DNA of 64,000 nucleotides from Candidatus Epulonipiscium sp. (GTDB lineage: Bacteria; Bacillota; Clostridia; Lachnospirales; Defluviitaleaceae), in assembly GCA_012519205.1 (NCBI GenBank), contig JAAYQR010000023.1:1-64000 (forward strand), in the 5' to 3' direction. A program made the translations under genes and the position numbers. Of this stretch, positions 8,326 through 16,087 are shown in pieces. How positions within the stretch are numbered: the first letter of the stretch is position 1; the number at the start of each line of letters is the position of its first letter. The notes under the pieces are model-generated. The model was not told the DNA's origin and ran no database searches. It worked only from the letters and a program-made list of their open reading frames with translations.

Positions 8326-9075
8326 ATGAGCCCTATACTAGAACTTACGAATGTATCCTTTGGATATGATAATAATTTAATATTAGAAGATATATCCCTA
8401 TGCATCAATACGGGGGATTACCTGGGCATAGTAGGTCCAAATGGTTCTGGGAAAAGTACCTTAATTAAAATAATATTAGGATTGCTAAAACCAACTAGAG
8501 GAAGCGTTAAGTTGTTCGGGCAAGATATAAACCTATTTAAAGATTGGGGTAAAATAGGATATGTAGCACAAAAGGCTGCCTCTTTCAATGCTAGTTTTCC
8601 CGCCACAGTAGAAGAAGTCATAGCTGCTAATATGTACCCCCAAATTGGCTTGTTTAAACGAATTAAAAAAGAACATCTCCAAAGGGTTTATGATGTCCTT
8701 GAAGTCGTAGAAATGAAAGCTTACGGTAAGAGATTAATTGGAAACCTCTCCGGCGGACAGCAACAAAGGGTTTTTATAGCAAGAACTTTAGTAAGTTCCC
8801 CTAAAATTATCCTCCTAGATGAACCTACTGTGGGAATCGATATACAGTCACAAGACAGATTTTATAATCTTTTAAATGAATTAAGCACAAAAATGGGTAT
8901 CACCATCGTAATCATTTCCCATGACATAGGTGTAATCACACAAAAAGTTAAGCAAGTAGCCTGCATGGGGGATAAAAAACTCATAGTACATAATAAATCC
9001 TCCGGTGAACCTCTCCCTAAAGTACTGACTAAAGTATATGGGGAAGGAATGGATCTGCTTCATCATCATCATTAA
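8326..9075 (+). CDS. znuC: Zinc ABC transporter, ATP-binding protein
   Basis: 249 aa ABC ATPase with Walker A GPNGSGKST, signature LSGGQQQR and Walker B IILLDEP followed by the switch HD in ISHDIG. It powers the ZnuB permease. It starts 2 nt after the znuA stop, with AGGAG inside the end of znuA. The protein ends in four histidines, a plausible metal-binding tail. TroA-type context and the adjacent Fur-family regulator point to zinc. Confidence 0.93.
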   Translation: MSPILELTNVSFGYDNNLILEDISLCINTGDYLGIVGPNGSGKSTLIKIILGLLKPTRGSVKLFGQDINLFKDWGKIGYVAQKAASFNASFPATVEEVIAANMYPQIGLFKRIKKEHLQRVYDVLEVVEMKAYGKRLIGNLSGGQQQRVFIARTLVSSPKIILLDEPTVGIDIQSQDRFYNLLNELSTKMGITIVIISHDIGVITQKVKQVACMGDKKLIVHNKSSGEPLPKVLTKVYGEGMDLLHHHH

Positions 9076-9098
9076 CTTTTTTATAAGGAGTCGATACA

Positions 9099-9926
9099 AT
9101 GTTAGAGCTATTACAATATGGTTTTATGCAAAGAGCTATGGTAGCTGGGATAATTGTAGGATTTTTATGTCCGCTTATCGGAATCTTCGTTGTTTTAAGA
9201 AGAATGTCCTTAATAGGTGATTGTCTATCCCACGTTGCCCTTTCCGGAGTTGCTGCCGGTATGCTTCTTAATATCTCACCTTTGGCAGTGACCCTTGTTT
9301 TTTCAGTTACTGCTGCCTTGGCAATTGAAAAGCTAAGAAAAAGCTATGAGAAGTATGCTGAACTTTCCATATCCATAATCATGTCCTTAGGAATCGCCCT
9401 AGCAGTTATCTTAATTAGCCTTGCTAAATCTATGACCTTTGATTTATTCGGCTATTTATTTGGAAATATAACAACAGTACTTCCTGCTGATTTGTGGTCA
9501 ATTATAGGGCTAGGTATTGTTGTTATTGCAGCAATTTATCTTTTATATAAAGAATTATTTTATATATCCTTTGACGAGGAAGCCGCCTATCTATCAGGAA
9601 TACCCGTAAAAGGTGTTAATTTATTTTTTGTAGTTTTGACAGCAATTACAATAACACTTTCCATGAGAATTGTGGGAATTCTTCTTGTATCTTCCCTAAT
9701 GGTTCTCCCCGTTGCATCGAGTCTTCAAATTGCTCATAGTTTTAAACATGCTACTTTGCTGTCTATCCTGTTTGCACAGATTTCCGTTATCCTTGGAATT
9801 ATTATATCCTATTATTTTGATTTAGCTTCTGGTGGAACTATCGTTATGATAGCTGTATTTATCCTTTTATCCACCTTCTTCATTAAAAACCTCAAAAGCC
9901 ACTATATAAAAAGGAGCAAGGCCTAA
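9099..9926 (+). CDS. znuB: Zinc ABC transporter, permease
   Basis: 275 aa integral membrane protein of the ABC-3 family with about eight hydrophobic segments. The cytoplasmic loop ELSISIIMSLGIALAV is typical of ZnuB/MntB permeases. AAGGAG lies 8 nt upstream of the ATG. Its stop codon lies in the loop of a terminator hairpin and overlaps, tail to tail, the stop of the Fur-family gene. Confidence 0.93.
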   Translation: MLELLQYGFMQRAMVAGIIVGFLCPLIGIFVVLRRMSLIGDCLSHVALSGVAAGMLLNISPLAVTLVFSVTAALAIEKLRKSYEKYAELSISIIMSLGIALAVILISLAKSMTFDLFGYLFGNITTVLPADLWSIIGLGIVVIAAIYLLYKELFYISFDEEAAYLSGIPVKGVNLFFVVLTAITITLSMRIVGILLVSSLMVLPVASSLQIAHSFKHATLLSILFAQISVILGIIISYYFDLASGGTIVMIAVFILLSTFFIKNLKSHYIKRSKA

Positions 9927-9948
9927 ATATTGCCTTGCTCCTTTTTAT
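9908..9948. terminator. Bidirectional terminator between znuB and zur
   Basis: A perfect 10-bp stem, GGAGCAAGGC (9913-9922) and GCCTTGCTCC (9932-9941), has an A tract on the left and a T tract on the right, so it can stop transcripts from both sides. Both stop codons fall inside the hairpin loop. Confidence 0.9.
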
Positions 9949-10372
9949 TCCTCTCAATGCACTTTTTGCAGTAACCATACAATTCAAAGTTATGATCCGT
10001 TAAAATAAAATCCTTGTTAACTAACTTTTTATCTATATTTTCTAAGGGACAAAAATCAATTATCTCTGACTTTCCGCAGTCCTTACATATAACATGGTGG
10101 TGGTGGCCGTGATTACAGATTACCTTATATTTCGAAGCCCGTCCATTCATATTAATTCTATGAATAAACTCAGTTTTTTCTAATATTTCCAGGTTTCTAT
10201 AAATTGTAGAAAAATTGGTTTTGGGATACTTCTCCTTAGTCTTTTCATAAATTTGTTCTGCAGATAAGACGTGACCTTTATAACTTGCCAAGACCTCTAA
10301 TATTGCCTTTCTTTGATTGGTCAATTTATAACCTCTTTGTCTTAAACTGTCCTTCATTTTATCCATATCCAT
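9923..10372 (-). CDS. zur: Fur-family transcriptional regulator, probably Zur
   Basis: 149 aa. An N-terminal winged helix (residues 1-85, with NFSTIYRNLEIL as recognition helix) precedes a dimerisation domain with HGHHHHVICKDCGK and YGYCKKC, the two CxxC pairs of the structural zinc site, and additional histidines for the sensing site. It converges on znuACB and shares its terminator. Together with the palindrome before znuA this supports Zur rather than PerR or Fur. I use the ATG at 10370-10372, with AGGAG 9 nt upstream. Confidence 0.82.
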   Translation of the reverse strand: MDMDKMKDSLRQRGYKLTNQRKAILEVLASYKGHVLSAEQIYEKTKEKYPKTNFSTIYRNLEILEKTEFIHRINMNGRASKYKVICNHGHHHHVICKDCGKSEIIDFCPLENIDKKLVNKDFILTDHNFELYGYCKKCIERNKKEQGNI

Positions 10373-10416
10373 CTTCTAACTCTCCTAAAAACAATGATAC
10401 ATTATATTAAACCACA

Positions 10417-10644
10417 TTAAATAGGAAGTTTAAAGGTTTTAATCCACTTCTTATAACAATGCTGGCAAACGTCAAAGTCATCTTTTTGTCCATCTCTTTC
10501 TGAATTATAACCCCAAGTTTTTTCTATGTGAAGGTAATCCTCAAAATGATTGTGTATATCTTTCTCTATTTTTTCTCCGCATATATTGCAATATACTTCT
10601 TCTATCATCTCTTTTTCGACCGATATCATCTTATATTTTCTCAT
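10417..10644 (-). CDS. Small zinc-ribbon protein
   Basis: 75 aa, not recognised by name. It has two CxxC pairs (CNICGE near residue 19 and CQHC near residue 61), which should bind one zinc ion; the spacer is acidic and rich in H and D. ATG at 10642-10644 with GGAGG 6-7 nt upstream is better than an in-frame start 7 codons earlier. A TATAAT sequence lies upstream on the minus strand (10711-10716). It sits beside zur but nothing shows that it belongs to zinc homeostasis. Confidence 0.7.
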   Translation of the reverse strand: MRKYKMISVEKEMIEEVYCNICGEKIEKDIHNHFEDYLHIEKTWGYNSERDGQKDDFDVCQHCYKKWIKTFKLPI

Positions 10645-10775
10645 GCTTGCCCTCCAAGAAATCAATTTAATGCTGAAAAATCTTATTAATTGTCGAATTC
10701 CCTTATGTACATTATACCCTCCCCCCCTCTAACATGTATAGAGGTAAATTTTGATTTGATTTGTGGTTTTTGTAA

Positions 10776-10803
10776 AGAAAAAAGAAATACCCCAAAGGGC
10801 ATT
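10776..10803 (-). terminator. Terminator of the Lon-like protease gene
   Basis: On the minus strand AATGCCC and GGGTATT form a 7-bp stem (one G-U) with a short loop, followed by TCTTTTTT. It lies immediately after the protease stop codon. Confidence 0.75.
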
Positions 10804-10804
10804 C

Positions 10805-13234
10805 CTATTTTCTTCTTGAACCTAACTTTTTACTTTCATGGATACTTCCTTTATGAAATCGATTTAATTTATTATATACTTTACCATGGATGGTATCCCC
10901 ATCATATCTGCAATTTTTTTGTTTCTCCCCTGCCGGAACCCCTGTGAGTATTTCTATTCCTTCATCTATATGCCTTATGGGATATATATGAAAAAGCCCT
11001 TCTTTTACAGCTTCTATCACTTCATCTTTTAATACTAAATCCTTAATGTTTTGATAAGGTATTATTACCCCTTGATTTCCTGTTAATCCCCTAGCTTTGC
11101 AAGTTTTAAAAAAGCCCTCTATTTTATAGGAGACCCCTCCTATAGGTTGAATTTCACCTCTTTGATTTATTGAACCCGTTACTGCAATTCCTTGTTTTAT
11201 CGGAACCTCACTCAAACTTGATAAAATTGCATATAATTCCGTACTAGATGCGCTATCTCCATCCACCCCATTATAATTTTGCTCAAAACATATTCTGCAA
11301 GAAAGGGAAAGTGGAAATTCCTGAGCGTAGGTTTGACCTAGATATCCTGCTAATACATGAACTCCTTTATCATGGATACTACCGCTCATCTCGGCCTCTT
11401 TTTCAATGTTTATTATTCCTGACTCTCCCATATAAGTTGTTGCCGTAATCCTAGAGGGTTTAGCAAATTTGTAATCTCCTGTATCTAATACTGCAAGACC
11501 ATTAATCTGCCCTATTTTTCCCCCATCACAATCTATCATAATCAAATTATTCTTCATCATTTCTTCCATTTTCTCTTCATATAGATTGGAGCGTTTTTCT
11601 TTTTCTATAATAGCTTTCCTAACATCCTGAGATGTTACAACCTTTTTTTCTTCTATTTTTGACCATGTACTGGCCTCACATAATATTTCTACTATATTAT
11701 TAAATCTAGTTGTCATTTTATTTTGATTTTCTGCTAATCTAGAAGCATATTCTGCAACCTTAGCAATAGCACCCGCATTAAAAGGAGGGGTTTTTTCCCT
11801 TTTACAAAAAGAATGAATAAATCTAGCTAGCATCTTAATATTTTCTGCTTTGTTTTCCATTTCTGAATCAAAATCCGCTCTGATTTTAAATAGCTTTTTA
11901 AAATCTTCATCATATTCATATAGCACATTGTATAAATAACTGCTACCCACTAAAACAACCTTCACATCTACTGGGATAGCTTCCGGCTTTAAAGAAGAAA
12001 CTGCCGTAAGTCCAACAAGCTCTCTTAAGTTCTCTATACTGACCTCTTTAGTTTTTAGAACTCTTTTTAATGCCTCCCAGGACTGGGTATTATTTAGCAC
12101 ATCTGTCACTTGTAAAATCAAATACCCGCCATTTGCCTGATGGAATAATCCGGGTTTAATCTTAGTAAAATCAGTTCTCAGATTTCCAAACTCATTATCA
12201 TATTCTATTTGACCTATTATTTTGTTATATGTCGGGTTAAAGTCTATAATGACAGGGGCACCTTTTGTTTCAGTATTATCTACAAAAAGATTGACCCTAT
12301 ATTTTACCACTACATCTTCTATATCTTTTTTTATTACAAAAGGTAATATAGATGCTACTTGCTGTTCCTCCACATCCTCCTCGTGATCTAGGAATTCTTG
12401 AATGTTTTCCAGTACATCTTCTTGAACAGCTTCTAAATGCTTTATCACCCTATCATATTCCTTATATCTTTCTTTTAAACAGCTAATATGATGACCTACT
12501 GCAAATAATCCTATTTTATAATCCAGGTCTTCTATCTTTTGCTTTGCCTTTTTTTCTATATCCCTTAATACTTTCATCGTCTCCGAAACTTCATCTTGTA
12601 TTTCATCCGTAACTTCCGATAATTGTTCTTTTAATTCATCATCCAAACTTTCCAAATTTTCATCTTCGATGGCTTCTCCATCGACCACGGGCACAAAGTA
12701 TATACCAGAATTAGTCATCTTGACCGCAAAACCTAATTCTTCTGCTTTATCCTTCATATTTTTTATTAATTCATCTCTTTTACTCTGATAAGATTTTATG
12801 ATTTCAGTTTTTTCATTTTCATATTCCTCTGAACTAAAGGCCTTTGGAATATCTACTAACAAGTATTCTATAAGTTCATTCATATCATCTCTAAATTCTT
12901 TTCCTAATCCTGGTGGAAAACGAAGGGCTATCGGGTTGCCCGGTTTATTATAGTTATATACATAACACCAATCATAAGGAACTGCCTCATTAGCAGCAAC
13001 CTTTTTAATATAAGATTTACCATAGCTGGTTTTACCTGAGCCCGTGGGACCCGACATATAAATATTATAGCCCCTCATTTTAATGTTAAGCCCAAACTCC
13101 ATCGCCTTTACAGCTCTTTCCTGACCTATGATTCCTTCCATATAATCTAGTTCTTGGGTAGTTTTGAAATCAAATTCAGAGGGGTCGATAGTTTTTTTAA
13201 GTTCGGTATATTTTAATTCGGGAAACTTCCTCAT
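10805..13234 (-). CDS. Lon-related ATP-dependent protease (COG1067-type)
   Basis: 809 aa. An N-terminal AAA region with Walker A GPTGSGKT (about residue 62), a long coiled-coil insertion (about 140-310), a second ATPase-like segment and a C-terminal Lon protease domain. The catalytic serine is in GDSAS (about residue 660) and the lysine in GGVSYKIEGF about 45 residues later. This is the Lon-like family found in many Firmicutes and Proteobacteria, distinct from LonA. Start ATG at 13232-13234 with AAAGGAG 9 nt upstream. Gene ends with TAG. It is transcribed alone, bracketed by hairpins. Confidence 0.9.
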   Translation of the reverse strand: MRKFPELKYTELKKTIDPSEFDFKTTQELDYMEGIIGQERAVKAMEFGLNIKMRGYNIYMSGPTGSGKTSYGKSYIKKVAANEAVPYDWCYVYNYNKPGNPIALRFPPGLGKEFRDDMNELIEYLLVDIPKAFSSEEYENEKTEIIKSYQSKRDELIKNMKDKAEELGFAVKMTNSGIYFVPVVDGEAIEDENLESLDDELKEQLSEVTDEIQDEVSETMKVLRDIEKKAKQKIEDLDYKIGLFAVGHHISCLKERYKEYDRVIKHLEAVQEDVLENIQEFLDHEEDVEEQQVASILPFVIKKDIEDVVVKYRVNLFVDNTETKGAPVIIDFNPTYNKIIGQIEYDNEFGNLRTDFTKIKPGLFHQANGGYLILQVTDVLNNTQSWEALKRVLKTKEVSIENLRELVGLTAVSSLKPEAIPVDVKVVLVGSSYLYNVLYEYDEDFKKLFKIRADFDSEMENKAENIKMLARFIHSFCKREKTPPFNAGAIAKVAEYASRLAENQNKMTTRFNNIVEILCEASTWSKIEEKKVVTSQDVRKAIIEKEKRSNLYEEKMEEMMKNNLIMIDCDGGKIGQINGLAVLDTGDYKFAKPSRITATTYMGESGIINIEKEAEMSGSIHDKGVHVLAGYLGQTYAQEFPLSLSCRICFEQNYNGVDGDSASSTELYAILSSLSEVPIKQGIAVTGSINQRGEIQPIGGVSYKIEGFFKTCKARGLTGNQGVIIPYQNIKDLVLKDEVIEAVKEGLFHIYPIRHIDEGIEILTGVPAGEKQKNCRYDGDTIHGKVYNKLNRFHKGSIHESKKLGSRRK

Positions 13235-13322
13235 ATTTCCACTCCTTTCTCCATATTATTATATTCAATAAAACTATTTGATTTCCTTTTATTTTAGATT
13301 TATTTGCATTTTTTAGAGATAT

Positions 13323-13360
13323 AGATAAAACGCCTTCTATGTTTAGAAGACGTTTTATCT
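13323..13360. terminator. Long inverted repeat after rimI
   Basis: AGATAAAACG-C-CTTCT and AGAAG-A-CGTTTTATCT can form a 15-bp stem with one internal mismatch and a 6-nt loop. It lies 20 nt beyond the rimI stop and probably terminates the tsaE-tsaB-rimI operon, although no long T tract follows. Confidence 0.65.
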
Positions 13361-13379
13361 AATAGGCTTGGCTAATTTT

Positions 13380-13820
13380 CTACAGGTTTTTCCACATTAT
13401 AACCCCATCTTCCCCTGTATCCCGATAATATCCTTTTCTTACCCCTTCTGGTGTAAAACCTACTTTGGTATACAACTTTTGCGCCTTTATATTGCTTTGC
13501 CTTACTTCTAGGGTAAGACCTATAAGATCCCTCTTTTCTGCTTCTGTAATGATATTATCTATTAGATTAGTACCTATTCCCCGGTTCCAGTAGTTAGGAT
13601 GTACTGCAATATTAGTTATATGACCTTCATCTATAATAATCCACATTCCTGCGTATCCCACAATATCAGTACCTGAAATTGCAACAATATAATATGCTAG
13701 GGGATTTTCATTCAATTCCTTTTTAAAGGAGTCTTTTGACCAGGGTATTTTAAAACATACTTTTTCTATCTCGCAAATTTTATCTATATGACTTTGGCCC
13801 ATGGGTATGATCTCTATCAT
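13380..13820 (-). CDS. rimI: Ribosomal protein S18 alanine N-acetyltransferase RimI
   Basis: 146 aa GNAT-fold acetyltransferase. The acetyl-CoA loop is NRGIGTNL near residue 85 and the C-terminal AQKLYTKVGF segment is typical of RimI. It overlaps tsaB by 4 nt (ATGA), an arrangement conserved in many Firmicutes. The substrate assignment follows the family; GNAT enzymes in this slot may acetylate other protein N-termini too. Confidence 0.9.
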   Translation of the reverse strand: MIEIIPMGQSHIDKICEIEKVCFKIPWSKDSFKKELNENPLAYYIVAISGTDIVGYAGMWIIIDEGHITNIAVHPNYWNRGIGTNLIDNIITEAEKRDLIGLTLEVRQSNIKAQKLYTKVGFTPEGVRKGYYRDTGEDGVIMWKNL

Positions 13821-14551
13821 AAAAGCCCTTCCTCGGATAGGGAATGATTATTTAATTTAGCTTCGTATTCCCTTTCTGCTTGTGATTTTCTCAAATAAAA
13901 TGGTATAAATTCCATGGGATTTTTCATTTTTCCCTCTTTTGCAAACAATAGTGCTAAAGCGCCTATAGAAGAGGCTTTTTGCATATCCGAAGATGGGGGG
14001 ACAAACAAATACTCGTCTTGTTCCATTTTTTCTTCGATGTTTTCTTTATATGCCGATACCCCATCTCCCAAAAAAACTACCCTTTTTCCGTATTCCCTAG
14101 ATTTTTTTATGCATTCATCAATTTCAATCGCAAGATATTCAGATTGTCTTTTTAAAACACCATTTTCCCATAAATAGAAGGCTGTATAAACTTGTTTTCT
14201 TCTTGCATCCATAATGGGGCAGATTAGGTAATCAGTATATGTAATATTATATGCCAACCCATCTAAAGTCGGAACCCCTATAATGGGTTTGCCTAATGCA
14301 TAAGCCAATCCCTTTGCCGTAGATACTCCTATCCTAAGCCCTGTAAAAGAGCCCGGTCCACTTGAAGTAGCAATACAATCTAAAGATTTTAAATCTATAT
14401 CAATCATATTGCATAAAGTATCTATCATAGGAAGCAATGTTTGGGAGTGAGTCTTCTTATAATTTGTTGTAATCTCCCCTAATAATTTATCACCCTCTAT
14501 AATAGCGACTGATGCTACATTCCCCGATGAGTCCAATGCCAGTATCCTCAA
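13817..14551 (-). CDS. tsaB: tRNA threonylcarbamoyladenosine biosynthesis protein TsaB
   Basis: 244 aa inactive TsaD paralogue that scaffolds the t6A complex. ALDSSGNVASVAI at the N-terminus and SSGPGSFTGLRIG near residue 62 are diagnostic. Start is TTG at 14549-14551 with AAGGAGG 7 nt upstream; it overlaps the tsaE stop as TTGA. Middle gene of tsaE-tsaB-rimI. TsaD is encoded about 11 kb away in another operon. Confidence 0.94.
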   Translation of the reverse strand: MRILALDSSGNVASVAIIEGDKLLGEITTNYKKTHSQTLLPMIDTLCNMIDIDLKSLDCIATSSGPGSFTGLRIGVSTAKGLAYALGKPIIGVPTLDGLAYNITYTDYLICPIMDARRKQVYTAFYLWENGVLKRQSEYLAIEIDECIKKSREYGKRVVFLGDGVSAYKENIEEKMEQDEYLFVPPSSDMQKASSIGALALLFAKEGKMKNPMEFIPFYLRKSQAEREYEAKLNNHSLSEEGLL

Positions 14552-14985
14552 TTTTCTCCCTCCTTTTTATTGCAAATCATAATTTTTCGATAGTTTTCAT
14601 CTTTATTTAAATCTTTTTGTATATTAACCCAAATTGCAGACTCAGGAATTAAATCTTCAATCATATTAGCCCATTCAATCAGGCATACACCGTTTCCATA
14701 AAAATATTCTTCATATCCGATTTCATCCATCTCATCGATATCAGTAATTCTATACACATCAAAATGATATAGGGGGAGTATTCCCTCATATTCATTTATC
14801 ACCGTAAAGGTAGGACTTGTAATATGTTCTTTTATATTTAATCCTTGGGCTAATCCCTTGGCAAAAGCAGTTTTACCAACACCCAAGTCACCGATTAAGC
14901 AGTATATCTCCCCAGCATTGCTGTTTTTACCTATTTTTATGCCTAGTCTTTTAGTTTCCTCTTCGGAATAAGTCTCATATATCAT
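14548..14985 (-). CDS. tsaE: tRNA threonylcarbamoyladenosine biosynthesis ATPase TsaE
   Basis: 145 aa P-loop ATPase. Walker A is GDLGVGKT near residue 30, followed by SPTFTVINEYEG and HFDVYRI, all hallmarks of TsaE. ATP hydrolysis resets the TsaB-TsaD complex. I chose ATG at 14983-14985; a TTG 7 codons upstream is possible, but the AAGGGAAG site fits the ATG better. First gene of its operon. Confidence 0.93.
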   Translation of the reverse strand: MIYETYSEEETKRLGIKIGKNSNAGEIYCLIGDLGVGKTAFAKGLAQGLNIKEHITSPTFTVINEYEGILPLYHFDVYRITDIDEMDEIGYEEYFYGNGVCLIEWANMIEDLIPESAIWVNIQKDLNKDENYRKIMICNKKEGEN

Positions 14986-15130
14986 TGGTATTTTCTTCCC
15001 TTTCAAAGTTAATTGTATATTAATTTATTCTAGGTATGCATATATTATTTCGCATAATAATATATTTATGAGTTGATATATCAATGTTTTTACCCTACAC
15101 AATTGTATTATTTTTTATAATATTATGCAA

Positions 15131-15154
15131 GAAAAAAGAACGGCTTAGCCGTCC
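15131..15154 (-). terminator. Terminator of ribU
   Basis: On the minus strand GGACGGC-TAA-GCCGTTC forms a 7-bp stem (one G-U) followed by TTTTTTC, starting just after the ribU stop codon. Confidence 0.85.
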
Positions 15155-15162
15155 TCCTTACA

Positions 15163-15789
15163 TTATTTCTTATGAAAAAGTGGTTGTAGTGCTTTATATG
15201 TTCCATAACTTAAAATAGAAATTACACTGGCCTTTAATAAATTAAAAGGAACAATAGAATATAAAATCAAGGTCTTTAAATCAGTAATATTTGAATTAAT
15301 TTTAGTTCCCATACTAACGATACTATCTACTGTCATTCCAAACAATACTGCGTAAAATGGTATCATGACAAAATAATTCATTATTCCTGCAATAAGGGCC
15401 ATAAATAATGTTCCAGCAAAACACCCTATAATAAATCCCTTTAAATTGCTTTTGTATTTATATATCAAACCTAGGGGAAGTACATATGCTACTCCTACAA
15501 CGAAGTTTGCTGAAGATCCTACAACCCCTGTATTTGTACCGGAAATCATATACATAAGTACTTTAAGAAGCTGAATCATTACCCCTGCTGCAGGGCCTAT
15601 TGCTAGTGTCCCAATAACTGCCGGCATATCACTAATGTCCATTTTTAGGAATGGTGGAAATCCGGGAATAGGGAAATCAAAAAATTTCATAATTACAAAT
15701 GATAGCCCCGATAATAATCCCATTTTAACTAAATTACTTGTTTCAAATATCCGTTTCTTTTGTCCTGATACTGTCTGAACGTTTTGCAT
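15163..15789 (-). CDS. ribU: Riboflavin ECF transporter, substrate-specific component RibU
   Basis: 208 aa membrane protein with five to six hydrophobic helices. The segment FFDFPIPGFPPFLKMDISDMP in the first third (of which FPIPGFPPFLK is the riboflavin-contact stretch of RibU) and the FMN riboswitch immediately upstream fix the substrate as riboflavin. It should work with the shared EcfAA'T energy module, not encoded here. AAGGAGG lies 7 nt before the ATG. Single-gene unit with leader, gene and terminator. Confidence 0.95.
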   Translation of the reverse strand: MQNVQTVSGQKKRIFETSNLVKMGLLSGLSFVIMKFFDFPIPGFPPFLKMDISDMPAVIGTLAIGPAAGVMIQLLKVLMYMISGTNTGVVGSSANFVVGVAYVLPLGLIYKYKSNLKGFIIGCFAGTLFMALIAGIMNYFVMIPFYAVLFGMTVDSIVSMGTKINSNITDLKTLILYSIVPFNLLKASVISILSYGTYKALQPLFHKK

Positions 15790-15831
15790 TTTGCATCCTC
15801 CTTAAAATAATTGATATTTTATCGGCTGCAT

Positions 15832-15863
15832 AAAAAAACAGCCTGAGTATTCTTCAGACTGCT
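15832..15863 (-). terminator. Riboswitch-controlled terminator in the ribU leader
   Basis: On the minus strand AGCAGTCTGA and TCAGGCTGTT form a 10-bp stem (two G-U) with a 7-nt loop and run into seven T residues. It lies between the FMN aptamer and the ribU ribosome binding site, so FMN binding probably favours termination. Confidence 0.88.
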
Positions 15864-15894
15864 TGAATGTACAAAAATAAATGTATTCTAGCAT

Positions 15895-16003
15895 TCTTCT
15901 CTCATCCAGACTGTACTGTCGGTTTTGGAATTTCACCAAATCAATGCTTTCGCACTCGCGGACTATCACCGCCGGTCGGGAATCTCACCCTACCCTGAAG
16001 AAT
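15895..16003 (-). promoter_or_regulatory. FMN riboswitch (RFN element)
   Basis: The minus strand carries the conserved RFN blocks in order: CTTCAGGGTAGGGTGAGAT, CCCGACCGGCGGT, GTCCGCGAG, GATTTGGTGAAATTCC, ACCGACAGT and AGTCTGGATGAGAGAAG. All invariant segments are present, so the aptamer looks intact. It controls ribU through the terminator downstream. Confidence 0.97.
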
Positions 16004-16024
16004 TCTCTTATTAAATTTGTTATT

Positions 16025-16053
16025 ATTATACTATATGCCCTTAGGACTGTCAA
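16025..16053 (-). promoter_or_regulatory. Promoter of ribU
   Basis: Minus-strand TTGACA (16048-16053) and TATAAT (16025-16030), both perfect consensus hexamers, are 17 nt apart. Transcription would begin just upstream of the RFN element. Confidence 0.88.
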
Positions 16054-16087
16054 CTTGCATACAATTTAAAAATTCTTCTTAAATATA

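Noticed and set aside
8326-9075. C-terminal HHHH of ZnuC as a cloning tag
   Set aside because: It is only four histidines, followed by natural operon sequence; metal-binding tails are common in zinc transport proteins.
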